DNA from: JACKCD01 sp041390905
Lineage (GTDB): Bacteria > Chloroflexota > Anaerolineae > Promineifilales > Promineifilaceae
NCBI GenBank assembly: GCA_041390905.1
Contig: JAWKPA010000013.1
Coordinates: 806,001-870,000 of the forward strand
Length of the DNA: 64,000 nt
Direction: 5' to 3'
Both the position numbers and the translations under genes were made by a program. Under the pieces are notes generated by a model. It was given only the letters and a program-made list of their open reading frames with translations, did no database searches and was not told the DNA's origin. Shown one piece after another: positions 1-10,800 of the stretch. Numbering within the stretch: the stretch's first letter is position 1; every line of letters starts with the position of its first letter.

Positions 1-7
1 GTGGACA

Positions 8-41
8 AGAAGTGCAACTTCTTCGGAGAAGTTGCACTTCT
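8..41. repeat. Nested palindrome repeat, variant copy
   Basis: Two 15-nt arms, AGAAGTGCAACTTCT (8-22) and AGAAGTTGCACTTCT (27-41), are exact reverse complements separated by TCGG. It is a variant of the family found at 7774, 18801, 27883, 47131, 47181, 48431, 48592, 56795 and 56846, where the arms read AGAAGTTCAACTTCT and AGAAGTTGAACTTCT. Here T-to-G in the left arm is matched by the compensating change in the right arm, so pairing is kept. It lies just 3' of the propeller gene that ends at 49 and could act as its transcript end. Confidence 0.85.
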
Positions 42-48
42 CTCTGCG

Positions 49-2655
49 TTATTGATTGACCCAGGCGAGGGCGGCGCAGTCGTTGCTGGGGGTGGGGATG
101 ATTTGGGTGTAGTTGTGATCAACGGCCGTTAATCCCACCATCTGCCCATTCACCACATAGGCCAGCCATTCCCCGTCACCCGTCCAGTCATAGGTGAAGG
201 CGGGGGCAAGCTGGGGGAAGGCCATGATATGGCGGCGCGTTTCGCCTGTTTCCAGATTATACAGCAAGATTGTCTGACCGCTGAAATTGTTTTGCCGCTC
301 AATGCCTTGCAGGAGCAGCCAACGGCCGTTTGGCGAGACACTCATTGAATAGCCAAAGCCGAGGCCAAGCGAGAGCAACGGTTGAATGTCACCCGTTGAC
401 CGTTGGTATGACCAGACGTGGCCTTCATCGGTGGCAGTATCAAACCCAATGACCAGCAGCAGGTCGGGGTTGGTGGGAAGGGGCAGGACGTAGCGCAGGT
501 GCATTTGGGGGGCGGGGCGGCGGTTGGGCTGGGTGTCGGCCAACGTCTCGGTGAAGGCTTCGGCGGCGACGAGCGTTTGTGGCGTGGGGTTGTCGAGGGT
601 GGCGAGTACAATGTCGCGGCGGCGGCTGTCGGATGAGGCGGGGTCGAGGCGAATAAAACCAAAGGTGTTATCGTCTAACCAGAATGGAGCCAGCCCGTTG
701 CCCAGCTCGGTGAGTGCTTGGCCGTTGCCGTCGCCTAGCAAAATTTGGTTGCCACTGCTGAACATGGCCTGGTTATCGTAGACATTGATGCGGTTGGGAA
801 AGACAAATTCAATAAATTGAACGGTTTCCTGTTGCAACAATAATGTGTGTTGCCCGTTGGGGGACCAGGTGGGCGAGCCGGGGAAGGGGTGTGGTGTGCA
901 GTTGTTGTCACAATTTTGGGGTAAGGTGACAAAACTGGTTTGCTCGGTCTGAAGGTCGAATTGGAAGGCGAGGAGCTTTTGCCCGGTGGGGTCGGTTTGG
1001 CCGAAAGTGAGGAGTGGGTCGGCGGCGTTGGCGTAGAGGGTGGAAAAACGGCCGTTTTCCCACACCAACGTCGTTTGTTCACTGCCATTGTCGGTAAAAG
1101 TAAACTGTTGAAGCAGCAGCCCGTCGTTGGTTGGCAGCGGCATCATCAGCGTGTAGGTGTCCCATGTTTCAACAACGCTCCACGTTTCGGAGGCAAAGTC
1201 ATATTGCTGCATGGTGCTTTGCTGCACGGGGGCTTGCCGCTGGGCAATGCACATTACCGTCAGCGTTTGTTCAGGCAGCGGGATGGGTGGCGGGGTGGTG
1301 GCGGCAAGCGATTGCGTATAGGCAAACTGCGACCAGCGGGTGTCCATGTTGCTCATTCGGTTGCCTGCGTCGCCAAACGGGTCGTTGACGGGGAGCGTGC
1401 TGTATAGCCAGCTGATGAGGCTGCGGCTGCCGGGTATGGCCTGGAGCAACTGCTGGGGGGATTGATCCGGGGTGTTAAAAAGAACAAATTCAATAAACGG
1501 GTAGATATATTTTTTGTCTACCCTGGGGGTTTGGACTTCAAAGGTGGCGTTGCGCCAATAGGGGGTGAAGTGGGCAATGACCACTGCTTCATCTACGATG
1601 AATTGGTAGTCGGGTTGGGTGACGGGCCAGGGGCGCAGCCCAAGCTGGTAGAGTTGGTGGGTGACAATGGCTTCGGCGAATGCCTGGCCGTCGCAGCATT
1701 GCCAGTTGGCCTGGTGGAGGAGAACGGCCGTTAATACCTGCCCCGCATACCCATCACGCAAAAGTGCGTAACCCGCATTGTCAACGGGAACGCCGACCAG
1801 GGTGGGGGCAGGAAGCTCAACCCGCCAATGATTGCCGTCAGCTTCAAGCTGGGTTAGTTCCTGGGTGGCAACAAGCGTTGCAGGGTCATTACTGAGCTTT
1901 AGCTCAATGTGCAGGGGAACGCCAGAGAGACAGGTGAAAGCATCAAGTTGGCTGCACGCTTCTTGCAAGATGGTGTTTAAATCCTCGGCCAGCCGCCGGG
2001 CAAGCGCTTCGTCGCGCTGGGGATAGGTGATGGTGAGCATGTCGCTGTCGGCGGTGTGCCAGTCGCCCCAAAATTCGGGCTGGGGTGGTGCCAGCAGCCA
2101 TCGGTTAACGCCAAGACGATAAACGGCCGTTTGTTCCAGCAGCACCGTTCCCGCCGTTTTGTCGGCCGAAAGATAGGGCTGCATGATGGTAATTTCTGCT
2201 TCGGTGAGGTCGGGCGAGAGGGTGACGCGGGCGGCATCGGGGGCAATTTCGTCGGTGGTGGTGGCAGAAACGGCCGTTTGTGGCGTAAATGGCAGTGCCT
2301 CCAGACCAAAGGGAGCGCGGTCGAGCAGCATTTCCTGTTTAAACAAAGCCGTTTCGGCTGTCACCCATGCCATGTCTCGCCCCGAAAGCAGCGACGTAAA
2401 TAGCTCCTCGTCTTGCTCGCTTTCCGCCCGATGCACCAGATTATGGCTTGACAACACATCTGCTTGCACTGCCTGCGTCGCCGTTTCAACCCGCTGCTGC
2501 ACCTGTCTGTAAACCACAAAACCGGCTGCCAGCAGCAAAACCGCCAGCCCTGCCACAAACCACCAGCGCCGCCGTGGTGGTGGTTTTTCCGAAGGTAACG
2601 GCGGGAGTTCATCCCAAACAATATCTTCTTCAGTTTGCCACTCAAATTTTGCCAT
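49..2655 (-). CDS. Membrane-anchored propeller protein, paralog 1
   Basis: An 868-aa protein I cannot assign to a named family. Residues 1-32 form an acidic then basic cytoplasmic tail opening with FEWQTEED; residues 33-50 are one transmembrane helix; the rest should be extracytoplasmic. The middle part carries blocks shared with the two paralogs at 2792 and 12048: AVYRLGVNRWLLAPPQPEFW, then YPQRDEALARRLAEDL, a Cys pair near 235-242, a CCDG segment and LGLRPWP. From about residue 465 it becomes TolB/WD40-like, with WSPNGQHTLLLQ and SPNGRWLLLQG strands, plus a NCDNNC cysteine cluster. It sits 136 bp downstream of the second paralog, on the same strand as three kinases, so a sensory or surface-binding role is inferred from context only. 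At least six ACGGCCGT palindromes lie inside the gene. Confidence 0.8.
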   Translation of the reverse strand: MAKFEWQTEEDIVWDELPPLPSEKPPPRRRWWFVAGLAVLLLAAGFVVYRQVQQRVETATQAVQADVLSSHNLVHRAESEQDEELFTSLLSGRDMAWVTAETALFKQEMLLDRAPFGLEALPFTPQTAVSATTTDEIAPDAARVTLSPDLTEAEITIMQPYLSADKTAGTVLLEQTAVYRLGVNRWLLAPPQPEFWGDWHTADSDMLTITYPQRDEALARRLAEDLNTILQEACSQLDAFTCLSGVPLHIELKLSNDPATLVATQELTQLEADGNHWRVELPAPTLVGVPVDNAGYALLRDGYAGQVLTAVLLHQANWQCCDGQAFAEAIVTHQLYQLGLRPWPVTQPDYQFIVDEAVVIAHFTPYWRNATFEVQTPRVDKKYIYPFIEFVLFNTPDQSPQQLLQAIPGSRSLISWLYSTLPVNDPFGDAGNRMSNMDTRWSQFAYTQSLAATTPPPIPLPEQTLTVMCIAQRQAPVQQSTMQQYDFASETWSVVETWDTYTLMMPLPTNDGLLLQQFTFTDNGSEQTTLVWENGRFSTLYANAADPLLTFGQTDPTGQKLLAFQFDLQTEQTSFVTLPQNCDNNCTPHPFPGSPTWSPNGQHTLLLQQETVQFIEFVFPNRINVYDNQAMFSSGNQILLGDGNGQALTELGNGLAPFWLDDNTFGFIRLDPASSDSRRRDIVLATLDNPTPQTLVAAEAFTETLADTQPNRRPAPQMHLRYVLPLPTNPDLLLVIGFDTATDEGHVWSYQRSTGDIQPLLSLGLGFGYSMSVSPNGRWLLLQGIERQNNFSGQTILLYNLETGETRRHIMAFPQLAPAFTYDWTGDGEWLAYVVNGQMVGLTAVDHNYTQIIPTPSNDCAALAWVNQ

Positions 2656-2691
2656 GCTTTAACCTGGATAACTACGAATCAAAATTTTTTA

Positions 2692-2736
2692 GACAGGATT
2701 AACAGGGGTTTCAGGATTAAACCTGGAAATCCTGTC
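2692..2736. repeat. Intergenic inverted repeat, GACAGGATT word
   Basis: GACAGGATT (2692-2700) and AATCCTGTC (2728-2736) pair across a core containing further CAGGATTAA words. The same word recurs at 44340-44376 and in looser form at 55156-55206. It lies between the stop of the propeller gene at 2792 and the start of the one ending at 2655, where it could form a transcript hairpin. Confidence 0.6.
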
Positions 2737-2791
2737 AAGCCGGTTAATTTTGTCCAAGTATACGATCTTTAGTCGTTGCTTAAAGAATGAT

Positions 2792-5272
2792 TCAGTGACT
2801 ATTAACCCACGCGGCAAAGTTGCAGCGGGGGAAATTGGGGTAGACCACCAGCCGATCCAGGTTTTGGCGTGGGGAATAGAGATGGAGGTATCCGTCGCCG
2901 ACGCGCAGCAGCCATTGCTCATCGGCTGACCAATCGTAGCCGGGGAGGGTGAACACAAAGTCGGAGGTAAGGCGGAATGGTTCGCTGCTGGTCAGGTCGT
3001 AAAAGTCGAGTGACCAGGTGGCGTCGGCCTGGGCAAAGCTTTGCAGGGTGAGATAACGGCCGTTTGGTGAAAATTGCAGCGGGCGGATGGGGCTAATCTT
3101 GTACGGCAGCGTCAGCAGCAGGCGGCTTTGCCGCAGGCTGCGGTCATATCCCACCACAAATGCCCCCTCCTGTGCCTCATCGGCATAGGCCAACGCCACC
3201 AAAATTTCCTCCGGGTTATGGGGGTTGGCCGCTATGTCCTGCACGTTGAGCGGGAAAAGACGTGCTTCGGGCGGCAGGGCGGGTAGCAGTTGGGTTGTTT
3301 CCAGCCACAGCCACACATCCTTTGCCAGCGTCATCACCAAAATGTTTTCACTATGGCCGCCGCCGCTGTTGACCGCTTGCAGGGCAAAGCCGTAGGTGTC
3401 GTTGTTGAGCCAGAACGGGGCATAGCCGTTGCTGATAAAAAATTCGGGTGCGTCGGGGGTGCGCTTGAGGAAAAGAAACTGGTCGTCTTTTTGCATGACC
3501 ACCTTTTGCCCGTCCGGCGACCAAACGGCAAAGTCGGTATAGAGTTGCAGCGAGCAGCTTGCCCCCTGGCAGTTGCCCATTTGCAGGCGGCTATAGGAGT
3601 TGGTGCGGTTGCTGAAGTCAAAGCCATAGAGCAACAAATCGCTGCCTTGCGGGTCTACGCGGAAGAGGCCGTCGCGCAGTTCAGGCTGTTGCACCGGGAT
3701 TTCGCGCCCGTCGCGCCAGACGATGCCCCATGATTGGCTGCGTTGGGTTTGCCGTTCTTGCAGCAGCACGCCGTTGTCGTCGGGCAGGGGGGACATGAAC
3801 AGGAAGCCCCGGTCGGTGAGTTCGGTGCGCCACTGGTCGGTGGCGGGGTCATAGCGGACGAGGTTGGCCGGCCGACCGACGCCGTCGCTGCACATGAGCT
3901 GGATTTGCTGGTTGGGGAGGGCGGATTGGGTGGGTGAAGGGGAAACGGCCGTTTCCACCTGCCTTTGCATAAATTCCAGCCAATCCCGTTCCCCCACCAC
4001 GCCGCCACCGCCGCGCCCACCCCCCACTGGCACATATTTTTGCAGCCAGGTGCGGTATTCGCTGGCCGTTGCCAGCCGCGCATGGGCTTCTGCCCAGGAA
4101 ATAGCTGGCTGGACGGTTTGCAAATAGTCGAGCAGGGCATAGCTTTGGCGCATTTCGTTGTTGTCCAGCGGCCACAGGGTGTAGGGTTCGGCGGGCAGGC
4201 GTTGGGGTGTTGTCCAGAAGCGGCCTAACCCACCCAGCCCGGCCACCGGTTCGCGGAACATTTGCTGATAGTGGCGGGGCTGGAGCGGCCACGGGCGCAG
4301 TCCTAAATCGGCTAATTGCCGGTCGAGCAGGGCGCGGTGGAGCAGGGGTGATTGGTCGCAGCAGTGCCAGCCGGCAAGCTTGGTCAGTGCCCCCGCCAAC
4401 AAGTGGCCGAGATACCCTTGTCGCAGCACTCTGTAGGCGGCTTCGTTGCCGGGCAGCCCCACAAGGGTGGGGGTTGGTAGCCGCAGTTCGCTGCTGCTGC
4501 CCAGAAACAGCACATCCAGAGCAGCCGGGCTGGTGTCGAGCCGAATGGTGATATGAAATTGGGGGGGGCAGGCTAGGTCGGGCTGGTCTTGGCACAGCCT
4601 GGTGAGCTGTTGATCAAAGTCATTTAGCAGTCGCCTGGCCCAGGTTTGGTCGCGCTGGGGGTAGGTGAGGGTGAGAAAACGGCCGTTTTCCGTTTGCCAT
4701 TCTCCCCAAAATTCGGCTGAAGGGGCGGCCAGCAGCCAGCGTTGTTCACCTTTACGGTAAACGGCCGTTTGCTGCAACGTTACTTGATCTGCGGTTGGGT
4801 CTTGGGTGATTGTTTTTTCCCAGCCGGCGGCAAAGGGAACGGCCGTTACCACTTCCACCTCGGTCAGGTCAGGCGCGAGGGCGACGGTTAGCACATCGCC
4901 GCTGTTAAGGGCGTAGAGACCCAGCGGCCAGCGGTCGGTGAGCAGGTGGCGGCTGGTTAAGGCCTGCTGCTGGTCGGCCCAGCGAGGGTCGCTGCCGGAG
5001 AGAACGGTGTTGAGGAGTTCGGTGTCACCGTTAGCGGCGGCTTGTTGTAGAACGGTGTGGCTGGCGGTAACGTCTTGCTCGATGGCGGCGGCGATGGCGG
5101 CGGCACGCTGCTGTAGCTGCCAATAGCCCACACCAGCGGTGGCGAGGAGGAGGGTGATGAGGATGATGAGGGGTTTGGGGAGGAAAAACGGCCGTTTTTC
5201 CGGCGATGGTGGCAAGCCAGAACCATCCCAGCCTGCCTCTTCTTCTGTCAACCATTCAAACTGTTTGCTCAT
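2792..5272 (-). CDS. Membrane-anchored propeller protein, paralog 2
   Basis: An 826-aa paralog of the proteins at 49-2655 and 12048-14495. The N-terminus (QFEWLTEEEAGW) keeps the FxWxTEE motif. A transmembrane helix spans about residues 34-50, and the outer part contains AVYRKGEQRWLLAAPSAEFW, TYPQRDQTWARRLL, the PTLVGLPGNEAAY block and a CCDQ...LGLRPWPL segment. The C-terminal half has propeller-like strands (AVWSPDGQKVVMQ, FSPNGRYLTLQ) and a GNCQGASC cysteine pair. Its ATG overlaps the stop codon of the upstream REC-histidine kinase by four bases (ATGA, 5269-5272), implying translational coupling, so the two products are probably made together and may form a sensor unit. No enzymatic motif was recognised. 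Confidence 0.82.
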   Translation of the reverse strand: MSKQFEWLTEEEAGWDGSGLPPSPEKRPFFLPKPLIILITLLLATAGVGYWQLQQRAAAIAAAIEQDVTASHTVLQQAAANGDTELLNTVLSGSDPRWADQQQALTSRHLLTDRWPLGLYALNSGDVLTVALAPDLTEVEVVTAVPFAAGWEKTITQDPTADQVTLQQTAVYRKGEQRWLLAAPSAEFWGEWQTENGRFLTLTYPQRDQTWARRLLNDFDQQLTRLCQDQPDLACPPQFHITIRLDTSPAALDVLFLGSSSELRLPTPTLVGLPGNEAAYRVLRQGYLGHLLAGALTKLAGWHCCDQSPLLHRALLDRQLADLGLRPWPLQPRHYQQMFREPVAGLGGLGRFWTTPQRLPAEPYTLWPLDNNEMRQSYALLDYLQTVQPAISWAEAHARLATASEYRTWLQKYVPVGGGRGGGGVVGERDWLEFMQRQVETAVSPSPTQSALPNQQIQLMCSDGVGRPANLVRYDPATDQWRTELTDRGFLFMSPLPDDNGVLLQERQTQRSQSWGIVWRDGREIPVQQPELRDGLFRVDPQGSDLLLYGFDFSNRTNSYSRLQMGNCQGASCSLQLYTDFAVWSPDGQKVVMQKDDQFLFLKRTPDAPEFFISNGYAPFWLNNDTYGFALQAVNSGGGHSENILVMTLAKDVWLWLETTQLLPALPPEARLFPLNVQDIAANPHNPEEILVALAYADEAQEGAFVVGYDRSLRQSRLLLTLPYKISPIRPLQFSPNGRYLTLQSFAQADATWSLDFYDLTSSEPFRLTSDFVFTLPGYDWSADEQWLLRVGDGYLHLYSPRQNLDRLVVYPNFPRCNFAAWVNSH

Positions 5273-6453
5273 GGTGCAACCGGTATACGCAGCGTAAATG
5301 TACTGCCCCGATCTTGCTTGCTGTTTACCGCAATAACACCGTTTAGCAAGGTTGCCAAACTCGAAGCAAGATATAAGCCAACGCCAAGACCCCGCCGCCC
5401 GCCAATGTTGCTTCCCCGAAAGAACAGCTCAAACATGTGTTCCTGATCCGCCGCTGCAATGCCAATGCCGCGATCAGCCACGTCAATAACTACCCAACCA
5501 TCTTCCTGATAACAGCGCACCACCACCGGTGCTTCAGAATAATGCAGCGCATTGGCTGCTAACTGCAAGACGATATGCTTGAGCATCATGGCATCTGTGA
5601 CCGTTTCCAGTGGGCCAATGGCAGAGGCAAATTGAATTCTTGTTGCCTGGGGCAATTTCATCAATAAATGTCGCTGCAAATCGCTCCACAATGTTTCCCA
5701 CTCATGCGCCGCATAGCTTACCTCTAGCTCCTTCGACTCGTTCAGATTGATGAGCGATACATCGGCCAACAGCTTGTCAACGGCAAAAACCGCTTCCTTA
5801 ATACGGATAAAGTTACGCTGTCGTTTTTCATCGGTTAAGCGTGGGTAGAAGTTTTCCAAAATGGAGGCCGACTGACTGATGACTGAGAGGGGGGTGCGAA
5901 ATTCATGGGAAACCACGCGCAGAATTTGCGACTTAAGCTGCCCCAGTTCACGCTCCTTGTTGAGCGCATTTTCTAATTCCTGCGCCAGCCTTTGTTCTCG
6001 CGTCAGCGATTCTGCCAGTTCGGCGGTGCGTGTAGCCACCATCTTTTCTAAATGGTGGGTCAGGTTGTGGATTTGCAGATGGGTATTCACCCGTGCCAGC
6101 ACTTCTTCAAACTGGAAGGGCTTAACGATGTAGTCAACTGCTCCCATGGCAAAGGCTTCGACCTTGTAGCTGAGATCGGTCATGGCGGTCATAAAGATAA
6201 CGGGAATAGATTGGGTATCAGGTGAGGCTTTAAGCCGTTGGCATGTTTCCATGCCATCCATTTCGGGCATTTGCACATCCAGCAGAATGAGGTCTGGCCT
6301 GCCATGATAAGCACGCTCCAAGGCGCTGCTGCCGCTGCGAGCCGTGAGGGCGCGAAACCCATGCGAATGCAAAAAGTCTACCATGACCTTGAGGTTGGTG
6401 GGGTTGTCGTCTACAACGAGGATGGTATGGGATTGGATGTTTTCCATGAACAT
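5269..6453 (-). CDS. Response regulator-histidine kinase hybrid (REC-HK)
   Basis: A 394-aa soluble kinase with the receiver domain first. The REC domain spans residues about 10-125 with phospho-acceptor Asp59 in LLDVQMPEMDG and the KPF lysine near 111. A coiled linker (130-175) follows, then HisKA with His183 in VVSHEFRTPL and an HATPase_c domain with N-box LQLAANALHYS, G1 DRGIGI and G2 GLGVGL. There is no transmembrane segment, so its input must come through the REC domain or a partner. It lies 9 bp downstream of a similar REC-HK and overlaps the start of the membrane propeller gene at 5272. That arrangement suggests a three-gene unit transcribed from about 7.7 kb. A second in-frame ATG at 6447 is an alternative start. 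Confidence 0.93.
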   Translation of the reverse strand: MFMENIQSHTILVVDDNPTNLKVMVDFLHSHGFRALTARSGSSALERAYHGRPDLILLDVQMPEMDGMETCQRLKASPDTQSIPVIFMTAMTDLSYKVEAFAMGAVDYIVKPFQFEEVLARVNTHLQIHNLTHHLEKMVATRTAELAESLTREQRLAQELENALNKERELGQLKSQILRVVSHEFRTPLSVISQSASILENFYPRLTDEKRQRNFIRIKEAVFAVDKLLADVSLINLNESKELEVSYAAHEWETLWSDLQRHLLMKLPQATRIQFASAIGPLETVTDAMMLKHIVLQLAANALHYSEAPVVVRCYQEDGWVVIDVADRGIGIAAADQEHMFELFFRGSNIGGRRGLGVGLYLASSLATLLNGVIAVNSKQDRGSTFTLRIPVAP

Positions 6454-6462
6454 TGAGATGCT

Positions 6463-7713
6463 TTACGAAGATATTGGCAGCCTGTGGTGCCATGGTAGAT
6501 AGACAATGATGGTTGTACCAATATCAGGTGTGCTGCTTACGGTGATATAGCCATTGAGCTGTTTGGTGAATTGCTGGGCAAGCGTTAGACCGAGACCAGC
6601 ACCATCATAGGCGCGGGTATAGCTGGTATCAGCTTGGGCAAAGGGGCGGAAAAGTTTTTCAATCTGGTCGGGTGCCATGCCAATGCCGCTGTCTTCGATT
6701 TTGCCGACAAGCCAGGTGCGCTGCTGATCGTCTGTTTCCTGGCTGAGGGTAATGGCAATACGGCCGTTTTTTGTAAACTTGGCGGCGTTGTTGAGCAGGT
6801 AGCGCAGGATATCTTTCACCCTTTGCCCGTCGCTGATGATGTTGGTGACGTTTGCTTGGACTTGAAGCTGATTATTGTTGCGTAGAATAAGCGGGGTCAG
6901 ATTTTTGATGATTTCGTTAAGGATGTCAGTGAGGTTGATCCGGGTGTAGTGCTTGAGGCTGGTTTGTTCATCAAGGGCAGCTAGATGAAGGATGTCATTG
7001 ATAAGGTCAGACAGATTGAATGAGGAGCGAACAATTTTTTCAACCTGACTATGAATAAACAATTCATCGGGAAATCGCTCCTGGATAATTTCGGCGTGAC
7101 CAATAATGCCCATGAGGGGAGTGCGGAGTTCGTGACTCATGGTGCCAAGGAAGCGGCTTTTGGCTTGGCTGGCCGCTTCAGCCTGGTCACGGGCGGCGAT
7201 GAGGGCAACGGCCGTTTTCTTGTGCTGCTCAATTTCTGCTTCCAAACGGGCGTTGGTCTCGGCCAAAGCGGCCGTTCGCTCGGCTACCAGCCTTTCCAGA
7301 TTCTCCGTTAACTCTCGAATCCGCAAATGCGTTGTCACACGAGCCAGTAGTTCTTCATGCTGCACCGGCTTGGTAACATAATCTACGGCTCCTACGGTAA
7401 ACCCGCGCACCTTGTGTTCCGTGTCGTTGAGAGCTGTCATAAAAATGACGGGGATGTGGCGGGTCTTCCCACTTGCTTTCAGATGTTGGCATGTTACAAA
7501 GCCATCCATGCCGGCCATTTGTACATCGAGCAGAATCAAATCTGGATGCCCATGTTCGGCTCGCTGCAAACAGCTTTCGCCGCTGCGGGCGGTAAGTACC
7601 CGAAACCCGACCCCGCTTAAAAAGTCAACGATCATTTTGAGGCTGTAGAGCGTGTCGTCAACAACCAAAATGGTGTAAGAATGATAGGAAAGGGAATGAA
7701 GATCGGTTGACAT
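6463..7713 (-). CDS. Response regulator-histidine kinase hybrid (REC-HK)
   Basis: A 416-aa soluble kinase with the same layout as its downstream neighbour. An N-terminal REC domain has Asp63 in LLDVQMAGMDG and lysine in TKPV; a long coiled segment follows (about 130-185). HisKA has His194 in MSHELRTPL, and HATPase_c carries LLNNAAKFT, EDSGIGM and GAGLGL. The open frame extends to a TTG at 7728, but the ATG at 7713 leaves a normal REC N-terminus and is preferred. Such REC-HK proteins usually relay a signal from another kinase's phosphoryl group. The giant hybrid kinase encoded 148 bp upstream is a plausible partner, though this is inferred only from proximity. Confidence 0.92.
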   Translation of the reverse strand: MSTDLHSLSYHSYTILVVDDTLYSLKMIVDFLSGVGFRVLTARSGESCLQRAEHGHPDLILLDVQMAGMDGFVTCQHLKASGKTRHIPVIFMTALNDTEHKVRGFTVGAVDYVTKPVQHEELLARVTTHLRIRELTENLERLVAERTAALAETNARLEAEIEQHKKTAVALIAARDQAEAASQAKSRFLGTMSHELRTPLMGIIGHAEIIQERFPDELFIHSQVEKIVRSSFNLSDLINDILHLAALDEQTSLKHYTRINLTDILNEIIKNLTPLILRNNNQLQVQANVTNIISDGQRVKDILRYLLNNAAKFTKNGRIAITLSQETDDQQRTWLVGKIEDSGIGMAPDQIEKLFRPFAQADTSYTRAYDGAGLGLTLAQQFTKQLNGYITVSSTPDIGTTIIVYLPWHHRLPISS

Positions 7714-7741
7714 GGTTATTATTCGCAACCCTGAGCAAAAA

Positions 7742-7835
7742 TAAGGAACGGGAATTAAATAACTTGCCCGTTTAGAAGTTCAACTTCTCAGAAGAAGTTG
7801 AACTTCTTTCGTAACTTGTTTAATCCTCATTCCCA
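7742..7835. repeat. 94-bp MITE-like palindromic element
   Basis: The outer ends TAAGGAACGGGAATTAAATAA and ...TTTAATCCTCATTCCC form an imperfect terminal inverted repeat. The centre (7774-7807) is the nested palindrome AGAAGTTCAACTTCT / AGAAGTTGAACTTCT. Two further full-length copies lie at 48400-48493 and 48561-48654, and a reversed copy ends at 47246. Length, terminal repeats and copy number suggest a non-coding mobile or REP-like unit; no transposase is present in the window. Confidence 0.75.
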
Positions 7836-7861
7836 AGTATCGAAAATGTGTGATGATTTAA

Positions 7862-10800
7862 CTAGGTTGACTCAGAATTGTCAATGTGTTGTTTGAGAAA
7901 TGCCAGAAGTTGTTCATCCTCAAAAGTGCTGGTTAGCCGCTTGATGTGTTGGGAGAAGGGCAGTAACGTCTGGTCTTTGTCCAGTAAGAGGTCAACCTGG
8001 TTTTCCAGAGCCAGCATATCCCCTTTGCGAGCCAGGTCGTAGAGTTCCAGAAGGATGTTGTGGTCAGGAACGGCCGTTATTTCCTCCAATTTCGCCACCG
8101 GCTGCTCAACCCCATCATCCCCATATCGCCACTGCAACGCCAGCTTTTCCTGCAACAGCGTCAACAGATCTGCCAAATTAACTGGCTTGGGCAGAAACGC
8201 ATCACACCCGGCCGCCAAACTCTCCTCCTGCGCCCGCTCCAGCACGCTGGCCGACACCGCAATGATGGTTGTCTGGCGATACGCCGGATCTTGGCGCAGT
8301 TGCTGCACCACCTCAAACCCCGTCAGCTCCGGCATCACCAGATCCAGCAGGATGACATCGGGCTGGAGGCGATAGGCGCGGGCAATGGCTTCGGCTCCGT
8401 TGGCAGCAACGGCCGTTTCAAACCCCAGCGGAGCCAGCATATTGACCAACACCATCACATTGTGCGGGTGGTCATCGGCAATCAACACCTTGATCGGGTC
8501 GCCCTCGTAGCCAATAATCGGCCGTTGCGGTGGCTGTGCCGCCCGCCCAATTTCCGCCACAATTGGCAGCGACAATTCAAACCAGAAGCGGCTGCCCTTG
8601 TTGACCACACTTTCTACCCGCAGTTCCCCGCCCATCGCCGTTACCAGCCGCTGGCTAATGGCAAGCCCCAGCCCGGTGCCTTCGGCGCGGGACTGTTTAT
8701 CGCCAACTTGCTCAAACGGCTGGAAGATTTTCACCAAATTGCTTTCATCAATGCCCACACCGCTGTCCTGCACTTCAAACCGTAGCCGCACCTCGCCCGG
8801 TATGGCTGGCTGTGCCACTTGCGCCACCCGCAGCGAAACCCAGCCAGATGGCGTAAATTTAATCGCATTGCCAATGAGATTGATCAGCACCTGACGCAGC
8901 CGTTTTTCATCTGCCAGCACCGTTTCCGGCAATCCTGGTGCCATATCGGCCACATATAGCAGCTCTTTTTGCTCGGCGCGCATTTTCATGAGCGCGTTGA
9001 TGCCGTGGAGAAAGGCAGGAAGGTGGAACTGTGCCGGGTCAAGCGTTAATTTGCCCGCCTCAATCTTGGAAATATCCAGCACGTCGTTGATCAGCGTCAG
9101 CAAATGCTGCCCGCTTTGGGCGATGATCGAAAGCCCTTCGCTGGTTTGGGCGGAGTGGCTGGTTTCGCGCTGCAAAATTTGCGTGTAGCCCAGAATGCCG
9201 TTGAGCGGTGTGCGAAGCTCGTGGCTCATGTTAGACAGAAATTCGCTTTTGGCCTGGTTGGCGGCTTCGGCACGCTGCCGCGCTTCTTCGGCTTCGTTTT
9301 GGGCGGCTTGAAGCTGTTGGTTAGATTGCGACAACGCTTCGGTGCGTTCTGTGACCAACTGCTCCAGTTCGATGTTGCGTCTGGTCATGGCACGGGAGCG
9401 CCATTGATAGCCACCCAGGATGAGACCGAGACTGCCGACCAGCAGCAAAGCGCGGAACCACAAGGTTTCCCACCAGGGGGGGAGGATGGTGAGGGAAACG
9501 GCCGTTCCTGCCTCATTCCACACCCCATCATTGTTCGCCCCACGCACCCGAAACGTATACGAACCGGCCGGCAAGCTGGTGTAGGTCACATAACGCTGGC
9601 TGCTGTCTACCTCATTCCACTCTTGCTCAAACCCTTCCATTATGTAGGCATAGCGGTTTTGGTCGGCACGGGTGAAATCGAGCGCACTAAACTCAAACGA
9701 AAACACCGAGGCATCGTAAGGCAGAGTGATGGCATTTGTCTGGTCAATCGTTTGGGTTAGCACCGACTCTTCACCAATCGCCACAGATTGATTAAAAATA
9801 CGGAAGTCGGTTAGCCGCAGGGGGGGAACGTGATCGTTGACAAAAATTGTTGTTGGATCAAACGCCAACAAACCGCCAGCGTGACCAAAATAAAACAGAC
9901 CACTGGACGCATCGGCGGCAAACGCCTCCTGAAAGTCAGTTCCCAGCAGCCCTTCGCGCAGCCCATAATGCACAAATGTCTCAGTGGTCGGGTTAAACTT
10001 GGCAATGTCGGCCGCTGTGCTTAACCACAAATTTCCTTCCTGGTCGGTCAGTAAGCCGGTCACAATGTCGCTGGGCAGCCCTTTTTCTTCATTGTATTGG
10101 ACGATGGTTTCGCTGGTGGTGTCGAGGCGCAGCAGCCCGGCGCCATCGGTGCCAATCCAAAGCTGCCCCGTGCCGTCTTCATAAAGCAGCTCGACGTTTT
10201 TCTCGTGGTAAATGTCGGCAAGCTGGTCGTCGTAGCTGATGTTGTGCAAAACGGCCGTTTCTGGCTCAAACAGCCCCACACCGCCACCCTCATAGCCAAA
10301 CCAAAGTTGCCCATTTGTCCGGGCATCCACCAGCCCGCGAATAGCCGCCTCTGGCACCATAGACGACGGATTGTCATCCGCGCCAAAGCGCAAAAAACTG
10401 CTGCTTTCCGGCATAAAGCGGCTCAAACGCTCATCATCGGTGGCAACCCACACCGTCCCCGCCGCGTCTACCAGCAGCGAGCGCAGGCGGTCGCCGCCAA
10501 TGGTCGTTGGGTCATCGGGGTTATGCTCAAATAGGGTGAACTTCCCCGTCTCCGGCTCAAGCCGCCCCACCGCTTCTTCTCTTGCCCCCACCCAAATGGC
10601 GCCATCGGGTGCCACTTCCACAAAATGCGCTGCATCAATGGGCAATGCGTCTGAACCGGCGGCATAATTGGTAAACTGCTGGCTGGCGGGGTCAAAGCGG
10701 GCCAGCACTGCCCCGGCGGCCAGCCACACAAATCCTTGCCCGTCAATGGCAATGTCCCGCACAAAGCCGTTGTTTAGCCCCGCTGGGTTGGTAACATCTT

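Noticed and set aside
8060..9760. Plus-strand frames of 241 and 218 residues inside the giant hybrid kinase
   Set aside because: Antisense to well-defined kinase and receiver domains; no recognisable protein features.
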